In this document: in pieces, positions 19,745 through 30,300 of the stretch
Layout: every line of letters begins with the position of its first letter
Numbering within the stretch: position 1 is the first letter of the stretch
Assembly (NCBI RefSeq): GCF_000313135.1
Contig: NW_004457343.1
Coordinates: 287,016 to 343,427, forward strand
Source of the DNA: Acanthamoeba castellanii str. Neff
Taxonomy: Eukaryota > Discosea > Longamoebia > Acanthamoebidae
Direction: 5' to 3'
Length of the DNA: 56,412 nt
The notes under the pieces: model-generated
What the model was told of the DNA's origin: nothing
Database searches by the model: none
What the model saw: only the letters and a program-made list of their open reading frames with translations
Position numbers and translations under genes: made by a program

Positions 19745-20076
19745 ACCCTCTTCTCTCTCTTTCTTCCCACTTCTCTTTCCGCTTGTCCTCTCTTCTAAGT
19801 GTGTCAAATACAACCGTCGCGCTCTATCTTCTTTTGTCACCGCACACAACACACAACGCACAACACCACCGCACACAGTCGACAAAAAAGCGACCGTTGG
19901 CACAATCCTTAGCGGTTGGGCGTTGGCGCCAAAACGGAGGCCGGCGAGCGTTGGTGTTCGTGGCGCGCAGCGGAGGCGTGGGCTGGCAAACAGACCTCTC
20001 TACCTCACCTTTCTCTTCATCACACGGCCCCTCGACGCAAGCGCAACTCGCTGTCGCTCGAGAGCAAAAGAAAAAG
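19745..20076. other. Intergenic region
   Basis: 332 bp from the RPT2 stop to the start of the HAT-repeat gene. It begins with a C/T-rich tract (probable RPT2 3' UTR), then a CACA-rich run near 19846-19880. The frame of the downstream gene is open back to about 19783, but the first ATG in good context is at 20077. No other gene is seen. Confidence 0.5.
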
Positions 20077-23000
20077 ATGGCAACGCATCTCGCGGTGCCG
20101 CAGCACGCGTGGCAAGGCTACGATCTGATGGCCGACGCCGAGAACATCCCGGTGGTGAGCAATCTGAATGGAGCGAGCAAGGTGGTGGGCAGCAACCGTC
20201 CCACGTTCCCCTCCTACTTCTCCTCTGGCGCTGGGTTCGACCCGATGATGACCGCCGATCGGACCAAGCCCTACTCGTCTTCCGCATCGACCTCGGATCC
20301 CATTGTCGCATCCTGCGCGTCATCTTCGTCGATGAACACCGCCGATGAGAATGATTTCTCGCTCTTCTCCGCGCCGCCCTCGTCCCTGCTCAAGAAGAAC
20401 AACTCCCTCCCGCCCCCGCCCTTCTCCAGCTTCTCCTACTTCTCGTTCTCCTTCCTCAACGAGTTCATGCAGCAGACCCAGGGAGCCGCCGCTCTCCCCT
20501 TCGCCCCCGTGCCCCCGGCCAAGTACACGTCGGCCCTCAACCAGCAGCCCCAGCCCCAGCACTACCCCCGGGCCGAGCCCCTGCGCGAGCGTCGCACCCC
20601 CTCGCCGCCCCCGGCCGCGACGGCCAACTACGGACCCGCTACGACTGTGCTGCCGCTCCCCCAGGCCTCGGCGGCCTTTCACCATCAACAGCAGCAGTAC
20701 TTTCATCATCAACAGCAGCAGCTGCAGCTGCAGCACCAGGCGGCGTTGAGGCAGCAACAGCAGCAACAGCAGCAGCAGTACCACCAGGCCCAGATTCAGG
20801 CTCAGGCCCAGCAGCAGGTCCCGGTGTACCGCCAGGAGTCGCCTCTGCTGCCCACACCCGACTACCACCACCAGCAGCACTTTGCGATCCACCACGCCCA
20901 GCAGCCGCAGTACCAGCCTCATCAGCCGCAGCAGTACCAGCAACAGTCCCAGGCGCAGCAGCCCGTGCAGGAGGTCTACGAGCGCCGGGAGTCGTACAGC
21001 GACGGCGAGTACGACCAGAGCGGGTCCGACAGCGACGGCTACTGCGGCCCGCACGAGAGCCCCCAGGTCAAGGCCGCCTTCAAGAACTTCCTCCGCCAGT
21101 TCAAGCGCAAGGAGAAGGTACCGCACACGACACAACACGACACAACACGACACCACACGACACAGCACGACACACGCGCATACGATATGTGCTGATGGGG
21201 CTGAACGCGCAGGAGTCGGGAGTGGAGGGCGCGAGGGACTACGCGGTGGAGCAGATGTCGACGCTGCCGTCGTCGCTCCACTGGCGCGTGTGCCTGGAGC
21301 TGGCCGACTTCCTCAAGCGGGAGAACGCCGCGTCGCAGGCCCGCAAGTGGTACGCCAAGGTGGTCCAACTCCAGCCCTCGGCCAGCCAGGGCTGGCTCGA
21401 ATACGCCAAGCTCGAGGAGGAGTGCGGCCGTCTCACCAAGTGCCGAGTACGATCCCACTTCATCGTGTGTCGTGTCGCGTTTCGTGTTGTGTGCGATGTG
21501 TGTGTGTGTGTGTGTGCGCGCGCGCGCGGTGAGCTGATGATGGGGCTGTGGTGAACACGCAGGATATACTGCTGGAGGGCCTCACGCACTGCCCGTACAG
21601 CGAGAGTCTGCTGGTGAAGGCGCTCAAGCACGAGGAGCGCATCGGCAACCTGCCCGGCGCGCGCTCGCTCATGTCGCGCCTCAAGGCCGAGTCCGTCGAG
21701 CGCACCTGGAAGACCGTGCTCGAGGGCGGCCTCCTCGAGGCCCGCGCCGGCAACCTCCACGTCGCCCGCGAGGTCTTCAAGGTACCTCCCTGCCTGGCTC
21801 ATGCATTTTTGATGGAATGAATGGAATGATGACATCATCATTTTTTTTTGTGCAGTACCTGATCCGGCATGTGCCCTGGTATGGGCCGATCTTCAACGAG
21901 GCCTTCCGCCTGGAGGAGCGCCACGAACACCACCGCCGCGCGTCGGTGCTGGTCGAGAAGGGGCTCGAGGAGAACCCGCGCTACGGCCCGCTCTGGTTCT
22001 CGGCCCTGCGCGTCCAGGAGCGCCTCGCCTACGAGCAGCTCTCGGGCGATCTCACCGCCCTCCGCAACACCGTTAAGCGCGCTCTGGCCTGCGTGCCCAA
22101 GGTTCGGACCGCCAAATGCGCGTTCGGTCTTGGTTGAGGTGGAGACTAACGTGCGCGCGGTGTGTGTCGTGTCGTGTCGTGTTTTGCGTCTCGGGTGATT
22201 CATTATAGGAGCTGGTGTGGAAGATCCACTTTGAGCACGCGCAGGTGGAAGAGAGGGCCGGCAACCTCCAGCGCTGCCGGCGCGAGTACGTCCGCAGCGC
22301 CTATTCCTGCCCGCAGAACCTCATCTGGAAGGTTTGGCTCGGCGGTACGTCATCGACCATCCACACCGCACACGACACGACACACAACACGACACTCACC
22401 ACTCGTGTCGTGTGTGCAGGCGCGAGGACCGAGCTGAGCGTAGGCAACACCAAGGCCGCGCGCAAGCTGCTGCAGCGCGCGCTCGGGGCCGCCCCGCGCA
22501 AGATGCGCGCCGCGGTGCTGCTCGAGTGCTCGCGCCTCGAGGAGTACGATGGCCACACCGAGGCCGCGCGGCTCATCCTCCGCAAGGCCCGCAAGGAGAC
22601 CAAGCACGAGTGGCGCGTCTTCCTCGAGAGTGTGCTGCTCGAGATCCGCGCCAACAACATCGCGCAGGCCATCGTGCAGGCCGAGGAGGCCCTGCGGATC
22701 CACACCGGCACCGGTCGGCTGTGGGCCGTGCTCATCCACCTGCACTGGCTGCGCAGGGATGAGCCGGCGCAGCTGCGGGTGTTTAAGGAGGCGCTGCAGG
22801 AGGTGCCCAAGTCGGGCGAGGTGTGGTGCGAGGGCGCCCGCATCGCGCTGCGCCGGGGCAACCCGGTCGACGCCCGGCGCTTCCTGCAGTTCGCCATACA
22901 GTTCACCCCGCAGTACGGCGACTCGTTTGTCGAGTACCTGCGGCTGGAGCTCATCGAGAAGGGCGCCGCCGCGGCCGACGTGCACGACCTCGAGCAGATG

Positions 23001-23517
23001 TGCATCAACGCCGACCCCAACTACGGCTTCATCTGGCTGCAGTGCAAGCACGACGCGCTGGACGGACCCAAGCGCGTGCTGGCCAACGCCCGCGAGATGC
23101 TGCTGGGCCAGGAGCCGTCTCAGCCCGCCACCGGGACCCAGCGCAGCGCCAGTGCGAGCGTACCGTTTGGCAAGCGGCAGTCGTCGTCGTGCGGCGGCTA
23201 CGCCTTCCTCAACGCCAACGATCAGGTCTGGCCTGTTCACATGGTAATTCCCCGCACACGACCCACCCACGACACGCACGAATCGCCGCACCCGCACACT
23301 ACACGACTCACTAATGCGTGTTTCGTGTGACGGTGAGCAGAAGCACCAGCACCAGCGCGTGCCGCTGAGTCAGAGGGAGGCGAAGGTGCCGGCGACTGCC
23401 ACCGAAGGTGGGTCGGCCCTGCACAGGGAGCTCACCTGCCTCACTCCGCTATCGCACTGCGTGAGCCTGAGCGAGAAGTGGAAGATCATCTTTGGCGGCG
23501 ATCCCATCAAGCCCTGA
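20077..23517 (+). CDS. HAT/TPR-repeat protein with poly-Gln N-terminus
   Basis: Seven exons: 20077-21117, 21213-21446, 21563-21781, 21856-22101, 22209-22344, 22420-23243 and 23341-23517. Residues 1-350 are disordered: Ser-rich, Pro-rich, then a Gln/His-rich block with runs of up to nine Gln. From about residue 345 the protein is a helical-repeat array with half-a-TPR spacing, for example RKWYAKVVQLQPSASQGWLE, LLEARAGNLHVAREVFK and NPRYGPLWFSALRVQERL. HAT repeats are typical of RNA-processing scaffolds (Prp6, CstF-77, HCF107), so RNA binding or processing is a fair inference, but I cannot name the orthologue. The last exon (WKIIFGGDP) closes the protein. Introns contain CACGACA-type simple repeats. 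Confidence 0.8.
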
Positions 23518-23811
23518 AGCCAGCGCGTCATGGTCCGAACCACGACGTGCCACGAACACACCATTTTCTTATTATTCCGGCTGCACACATTGCTGTTCCT
23601 CTGAAGTGCGGAACGCCAGCCACCTCTCTTCCTCTTTCCCAATTGTTGTTGTACTTGTTTCCCTTAATGAAATGCAAACATTTTCTTTTCACGCTAATTG
23701 CTAGAGTGCGAGTAAGATGTTGCGTGCAACAGGACCGGAGGTTACAGTTTTTTAATGGCCCGAACGGGCGTGACGACTGGGTCGGACATAAACTTGAGAA
23801 TGTTCGTAGTT

Positions 23812-24432
23812 TTACTGGACGGGGATGTTCCACCTGAAGGAGAACCACTGCTCCAGAACGGAGGTCTGCACGGCCTGCGACCAGAACCGGTACTGCAGAC
23901 CGGTGCGGGTGACGTAGGTGTAGTCGAACACCAGCGTCTGGAAGTCGCGGCACCACATCGGCTGCCAACGCACAACCCCATCAAGTCAGCACGTTGGACC
24001 ATCCGAACACACGAATGTAGAGATCGAGAGATGGAATGTATTGGAATGTACCTTGCCGAGCGAGTAGCGGCCGCCATGGTTGTCGATGTCAGGGTTGACG
24101 CCGAGCTGGGTGTCGATGGTGATGTCGCCGTTGGAGCGAGTGATGGTGAAGCTCTGCACGGTGTTGTCAAAGCCCTTCTGGGTGAGCTTGGCGTTGAGCT
24201 GGTTGAGCACGCTGGCCTCGACGGTGGTGTTGCCCAGGTCGAGGTGGGCGGTGATCTGCGCGAAGTAGTCCCTGAACTCCTTGAAGATGGCCCTCTCGGC
24301 GTTGAACCTGGCCGAGTTGGCAAAGGCCGGCTGGACCGGGTCGTAGGTGCTGTCCTGGCAGAAGAAGAGGGTGGCCTGGGCGGCGTTGATGACGAAGAGG
24401 AGCGCCACTACGGTGAAGATGAAGGTCTTCAT
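23812..24432 (-). CDS. Small secreted orphan protein
   Basis: Two exons, 24432-24052 and 23961-23812, about 176 residues. The first 20 residues (MKTFIFTVVALLFVINAAQA) are a clear signal peptide. The mature chain begins TLFFCQDSTYDPVQPAF. The fold looks beta-rich: SFTITRSNGDITIDTQLGV, then TLVFDYTYVTRTGLQYRFW in exon 2, ending NIPVQ. It has two cysteines and one NTT sequon. This could be an SnoaL/NTF2-like fold (N-terminal helices, then strands with a final FDYTYVT-like edge), but that is a guess. A TATA box lies upstream on the same strand. Confidence 0.75.
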
Positions 24433-24943
24433 GATGGGAAGCTGACAGGTGTTGTTGGTTGAGTGTGGAGATAAAAACAACAGTGAGGTTGAGGTCACTT
24501 ATATAGCTGGTAGTCTGCGTGGATACCCTGGGTGGCACCACGGTGACCTCCTTCAACACTCACTAGGGCGATAGCGGGCTCTCGCCCGCTCGGCCAGCTT
24601 TCCGGCGGCTGAAAGGGAGCAACAGCGATTGGCTCAACTTAGCAAGGAAATATGGCTATTGGCGGGAAGAAACGCCCGGCAAAACTGCCTGGCCGCTACG
24701 GTCGTCTCGGTTGTCTTCGACATCGATCTCTTCTTCTCCATCTCAAGCTCTGGCCTGCACAGTCTAACATTCCACCTTAGGAATGCGCCCCGCAGGTCGG
24801 CGTGTGCGGTCGGCCCTTAAAAAGGAAATGTGTGACAAAAACCCAACCTTCAGCAAAGGCGGTTGACCTGTGGACGAACCAAGGGGGTTCACCTTCACGC
24901 TCGACACAGTCTTCTTTACTGCAATCCCGAGCAAACAGAAAAG
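24433..24943. other. Divergent intergenic region
   Basis: 511 bp separating the secreted orphan (minus) from the EF-hand protein (plus). Apart from the TATA box on the minus strand it holds a TTAAAAAGG element near 24817-24826, about 120 bases before the EF-hand start. I see no gene. Confidence 0.45.
24498..24506 (-). promoter_or_regulatory. TATA box of the secreted orphan gene
   Basis: On the minus strand the sequence reads CTATATAAGTG, about 66-75 bases upstream of the start codon at 24432. Spacing and sequence fit a core TATA element. It is one of the few clear TATA boxes in this window. Confidence 0.5.
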
Positions 24944-25613
24944 ATGGCCACGTCGGAAGAGGAGATCAAGGAAGCCTTCAACTGCTTCGACACTGACCAC
25001 ACCGGCTTGATCGCCGCCGATGACATCGGAACCGTGATCCGCGCCCTCGGTACATGTCCATTCACCCCTTCACCTTCTTCAGCGGCGCCAGGTCCCTAAA
25101 ACCATACCTTGCTACTTGCTTCTTCCCAACCTACAGGAAAGGCGCCTCTCGAGAGGGAGCTGGACCAGATCATCGCCGAAGCTGGTATGTCGATATCTTT
25201 CATATCCCCCCCCCCCTACAATCAACACGACGCTGGGACCAATATCATGAAATATGGTGGCGATGCGTAGGGGAGGGTCCCGTGGACTTCAACAAGTTCA
25301 AGGGCCTCTACAGGAAGAAGCTCCGCCGCCCCCAGGAGCTCGAGAAGGACATGCGACAGGCCTTCCGCCTCCTTGACAACACCGGCACGGCAAGCTCTCC
25401 GAGGCCGACCTGCGCGTGCTCCTCGGCAGCCTTGGCGAGCCCCTCTCCAGCGAAGAGGTTCACACTCTCTTCTTCTTCGACGTGATGGTGGTGAAGGTGT
25501 TGACGTGGTGGCTTGGGTGTGTTGTCCAGATTGATTCGCTGCTGAAGGCGTGTGAAGTTGATGCTGAGGGCAACCTCAAGTATGATGAGTTTGTGGACCT
25601 CCTCATCCAATAG
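24944..25613 (+). CDS. Calmodulin-like EF-hand protein (possible myosin light chain), with apparent frameshift
   Basis: Exons 24944-25049, 25137-25184, 25271-25457 and 25530-25613 give about 141 residues, close to calmodulin and myosin light chains. EF loop 1 is canonical (DTDHTGLIAADD). Loop 2 (GPVDFNKF) is degenerate. Loop 3 (DNTGTGKLSEAD) appears only if one base is added near 25388; as given, the frame leaves the family consensus right after DNTGT and recovers it in the next frame. Loop 4 (EVDAEGNLKYDE) has Glu in place of the first Asp. The flanking helices, such as SLGEPLSSEEV, are intact on both sides, which points to a sequencing or assembly deletion rather than a dead gene. Calcium-sensor or myosin light-chain role is inferred from length and loop pattern only. 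Confidence 0.75.
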
Positions 25614-25873
25614 GTGGCCTTGAAGGACAACTCTCTTCCCCATCTCTTGATGGCCGTTGCGAGCAAGACAGAAGAGCAGAAGAGTGTAGTGGTGGGAATT
25701 CAACATTGTGTAACCAGTAAAGTGATATTCACTCACATCATGATAGTTCCAATGATGTTGGTGGCAATCGTGCCTGTGCCCAGGTGAGAAGAAAAAGAAG
25801 GCGAAGGGCCTGAGGGAAAGCTGTGTTGTTGTTGGCTGTGGCACAGGAAAGACTGAAGTGTCCGATCTCCTGC

Positions 25874-26936
25874 TTACTTGTGAAGCAGCTTCTCGATGGT
25901 TGATTCGAGTGACTCAGGCTTGGTGAGCGACGAATACCTCTCCTCCACAACGCCCTCAGAGTCAACCAGAAATTTCTGTATTGTGTGGGTGGCGCCAGGG
26001 TGAGATTCACTTGTTCACTGTTCAGAGGCGAAGAAGGAGGCGAAGGGCCGCAGACGCACCTCGAAGTTCCACTTGATGCGACTGAGTCCGAGGAGGCCCG
26101 ACTTGCTGCTCTTGAGGAAGGCGTACACCGGGTGGACTTCGTCACCGTTGACGTGAATCTTCTTCATGATCGGGAAGCTGACGCCATAGTTCTTCTGTTG
26201 ACCATTAAGCGTGAGCTTACAGACGCACACGCACACGCACGCACACGCACACGCACACGCACACAAGCACAGGGGCAAATGGCGAACCTGGCAGAACTCC
26301 TGGATCTCGGCGTCGGAGCCGGGTTCCTGGCTGCCGAACTGGTTGCAGGGGAAGCCCACAATCTCAAGGCCTGCGCGAAGACGGAGCTAAGCCAGAGCGA
26401 AGATTTCAATCTGCAAAAGGCGTACCTTGGTCCTTGTACTTCTCATAGAGGGCCTGCAGCTCCTTGTACTGAGGCGTGAAGCCGCACTTGGAGGCCACAT
26501 TCACGATGAGCACCACCTGCCACGACAGTCGCATAAAATGATGAATCAGTAAATGTGATGATGAATTTGATCTTCATGCCCCGCTGCGATCGGTGCTCAC
26601 CTTGCCCTTCAATTGAGAGAAGTCGAAGGTCTGGCCCTGGTTGTCCTCGGCAGTGAGTTCATGAAGTGATTTGGCGGTCGACATGTCGGTGCTTGTGCTA
26701 CTAAATCGTCTGGCGTGGGGTCTGGTGATGAGCGCTGATGTGCTGCTGTTGTGGAGATGCGGGGAAGATGCTGTGGCTGTGCGTGCAAGATGCAAACGTG
26801 ATGCGCTGAGTTTAACGCAGGTGCTGGCGGTTCGAAAGGAAGAAAAGAAAAGCTGCGAAGAGGTTGGTGTAGTAGTGGTGGTGAATCGAAGCTCTTGGTG
26901 GTGACGTAGAACAACTCTCTTGGCTCCTCGACGCAT
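25874..26936 (-). CDS. Glutathione peroxidase (Cys type), possible dual targeting
   Basis: Reduces hydrogen or lipid peroxides using thiols. Five exons: 26936-26601, 26516-26426, 26370-26288, 26194-26060 and 25975-25874. The catalytic Cys lies in [12 protein letters not shown], the Gln in [13 protein letters not shown] and the Trp in KWNFEKFLV; it uses Cys, not selenocysteine. The short form (phospholipid-hydroperoxide type) lacks the long loops of GPX1. Two starts are open. The ATG at 26936 adds 84 residues rich in Arg, Ser and Thr with almost no acidic residues until the end, like a mitochondrial presequence. The ATG at 26684 ([10 protein letters not shown]) gives the ordinary cytosolic enzyme. 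One intron holds a CGCACA repeat (about 26221-26271). Confidence 0.88.
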
Positions 26937-27375
26937 GTATGTAGCAAGCTCTCTCTTCTACTTCTCGGCGAGTTCGGCGCTAACGTCGCGAGCAAGACGC
27001 GGTTCGGCAATAAACCAGAATTACCCCATAGCGAGCACCAGCTGTCATGATGATGGCGATCTTACGCCAAGAGGGAGAGGAAGGTGAGGATAGGTGTAAA
27101 TGGTGGGCGGAGAGGACGTTGGGCGAGCCAAGTGGTGTGAAGCAGGGAAGTGGTTGTTATAATGATTATTTGTTGTTTGTTGGGGTTTGGGTGTAGAGAG
27201 CATCCGTATTTGATACATGGAAGAAGAAGAAAGAGAAGTATAAGAAGAGAGCTCGCTGCAGAGAGGGCACGCCAGACTTGCAAAGACGTGGCGGGCTCGA
27301 GCAGAAGCCGGTGAAAAAGAGGAAGAGGAGGAGGAGGATAGAGGAGGGGGGGACAAGAGAAGGGTCTCACCAGCA
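26937..27375. other. Intergenic region
   Basis: 439 bp between the start side of the glutathione peroxidase gene and the stop of the calpain-III kinase gene, both on the minus strand. It contains purine-rich GAAGAGGAGG tracts and should hold the 3' UTR of the kinase and the peroxidase promoter. No coding frame stands out. Confidence 0.45.
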
Positions 27376-30300
27376 TCAACCCGACTTGTCGGCCTCGATG
27401 GCCTCCTTCTTGATCTTCTCCAGTCGCACGAGGATGTGGTCGAAGCCGGGTCTGCTGTCGGGGTCCTTCTCCCAGCAGTCCTCGATCAGCTTGGCATAGT
27501 CGGCCGAGGGGCAGTTTGCAGGAATGTCGGGGAGCTTGCCCTGCATTCCAAGAAGAAACGCGTGTTTAGCGTGTGCGGTCGTGTGCGTGTGCGTGTGCGG
27601 TGGAGTGAATGCAGCTCAGAGGTGGAGAGGAGCAAGGTGTACCTGATCGATTGCCCGCACGATTTGGAGGGGGTGCATGCCGGCGAACGGGGCTTCGTGG
27701 GTGAGCAGCTCCCACAGCACCATGCCGAAGGAGTACACGTCGGCCTTATCCGTGTAGGGCATCGACTGAAGCAAGATCTCTGGCGCACACCAGTTGAGCG
27801 AACCCACCTTCGAGTTCAGCGTGTTGCCGGTCACCGACACCTTGGACAGACCAAAATCGGCCACCTGGTTAAAGAATATGGGTTAGTTGTGTCGTGTGCG
27901 TGTCGTGCGTCGTGTGCGTGTGCGTGTGTCGTGTGTGCGTGTTGTGGCACCTTGACGTGGTAGTTCTCGTCGACGAGTAGGTTGAGGGATTTGAGGTCCC
28001 TGTGCACCACCTTGGGCTTGGACTGGTGCAGGTAGTTCATGCCCTGAGCGGCGTAGCAGGCCATGGACACCTTGGTGCGCCAGGGCAGCTTGCGGTCTCG
28101 GAGCACCTCCGCCAGGTTGCCGCGCTCCAAAAACTCGGTCAAGATGCAGATGTGGGGCGGAGTCAAACACGCGCCGAGGAACAGGACGATCTGTGGGTGC
28201 CGCAGTTTGCTGGAAGAGTGGGAAGAGGGTTAGCGTGACCGTCAACACAACACAACATCAGCACAACGAGAGAAGCAAGCTTCAGAGTAACAGTAGTAAA
28301 GGAGAGTACCTCATCGTTTCAATCTCCTTGAGGAATTCCTGGTAGGAACTGTCGTCCATCTCTTCCTGAATCAGCTTTTTCACGGCCACAGTCGTGCCGC
28401 GCCACAGCCCCTGTGAACGCAAAACAACCAAAAGAGAGTCAGACATGCCAAACACACACAAAGAGGAATCACATCACACGATGGCCAAACGTTGTGACGA
28501 AGATAGGTAGCGAAGTAAGTACCTTGTACACCACGCCGAAGCCTCCCTGACCGATTTTTTCAAGAATTTCAATCTCATCGAAATCGACTTCCCATGGGAA
28601 ATGTTGCCGCTCCCCGTCGCCCGGAAGTATCACGTCCTGTTTGTGTGCGATCGAAGATGACGACACAACAATGATGTGGGTTGGTGAGCCAGTTCAGCCG
28701 GTCTGTAGCTGCCTGAGACGATAGAGAGGGAAAGCGAGGGACGGCAGTAGGCTGTGTGTACCGTGGATGATGAAGACGAGAGAGCCTGCGCCACCGGCAC
28801 CGGAGGCGAGCCCGCTTTGCTTGCCTTCAGACCCTTTCCCTTCTCCTTCGTCTTCTTCGTCTTCTTTTTGTCTCGCTTCTCTTTCTTTTCCTTTGGGCCG
28901 ACGTTGTTCTCGCCCTCCTGTTGTCGCGGAGAGGGCTACGAGAATGGGGGAATGAGCACTCGAGTCGGGCATTCCAATCCTCGCAAGAGTTTTGGTTGGT
29001 TGATGGGGCGTACCTGGATCTCGGTTCCGTTCGGGGTGGTCGCGCTCTCGAGCTCGGCCGGCATGGTCGCGATTACCTCGTCCGACGAGTGGAACTTGTC
29101 CTTCTCCTTCTCCTTTTCCTGTGCGTCAAGAAATAATAATTAAACAATAAGAACAATAACGGTCAGGTACTGAAGAAACGGAGAACCCAATCGTGGAACC
29201 AGATGGGGGGGTGGGGGAGGGTCACCTGAAGCAACTTGTGTCGCATGTGCTGAATCTCCGAGCCTCCGCCGGTCACCAGGGTGGAGTCGACGGGAGGCGC
29301 TGACATCTTGACTGTGCTGCTGGTGTCGAAGGACGACTGTGGAAGCGGCCGCGTGCGAGTAGTCAGTAAGATATCTCTCGAGAAGTGGTGTGGTGTGGTG
29401 TGTGTGTGTCACCGCAGTAATCGGGGAAGTGCTCACCAGCTCAAAGTCCGACGACGCGTAGACGACCAGGGAGAAGTTGCCCTCCAGGTTGGCATCGAAC
29501 AGGCAGGGCACGATGTTGTAGTTCCCCGCCTCCATCGTGGCCTCGATCGTGACTGAGGGGGAGAGGGGGGGGAAGAAAGGTGAGCCGCGTGTACGTGATA
29601 GGAAAGGGCCGGTGTGGTCGTACCCTCTTCGTCTTTGCGGAAGATAGACTTCTGCACGATGTCCTCCTTCCTCGCGTTGTTGACGACGCCAACGTCTACA
29701 CGGGAAAGCAGCAACAAGAACAAAACCGTGAGCTCATTCACGATGATGATGACGACGACGATGAAAAGCAGAGCCAAATTGGGTGATCGGTGCGTACCCT
29801 TGGTCTGTATGATGTAAAATCCAATCGAGTTGTCCAGGTTCTCCGTGCCCTGCTGCTGGCAGAGGATGATGACCACTTCGCTCCTCGCTCGCAGGCGCAT
29901 GAAGAACTGCGGGTTGCTGAGCCAGCTCTTGTAGTTTCGGCAACCACCAGCCGTCTTACCCTTCACCCATTGGCCCTGTGTGACATCGGGAGAGATTGAG
30001 CGGATTGGAGTGGAGTGGTGTGGTGAGAAGAAGAACGATGTGCAGAGCGCGGGGGGCGTGAGGCGTTGGCTTACGCTGGCGACGGCCTTCCTCCAGTCAT
30101 CGGCGCAGGCCCGGAGCCTGAGATCGGATGGTGAGGTGCTGGGGGTCACCGACACGGAAAAGGAGTTCTCCGTGTCGGGATAGAAGGTGCACGGAATGAT
30201 GGCGTAGGGCAGCTCCGACGCCTTGAGCTCAATATCCGCCGAGATCGTCTTCTTCTTCTCGAAGGCGCCCTTGCCGAGCAGGTCCTCGGGCTTCATGATC

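Noticed and set aside
29281..29400. Possible separate gene start at MSAPPVDSTL inside the calpain-III kinase
   Set aside because: The exon is open upstream of that Met and joins cleanly to the previous exon ending SSDFEL, and no promoter gap exists, so a single gene is simpler.
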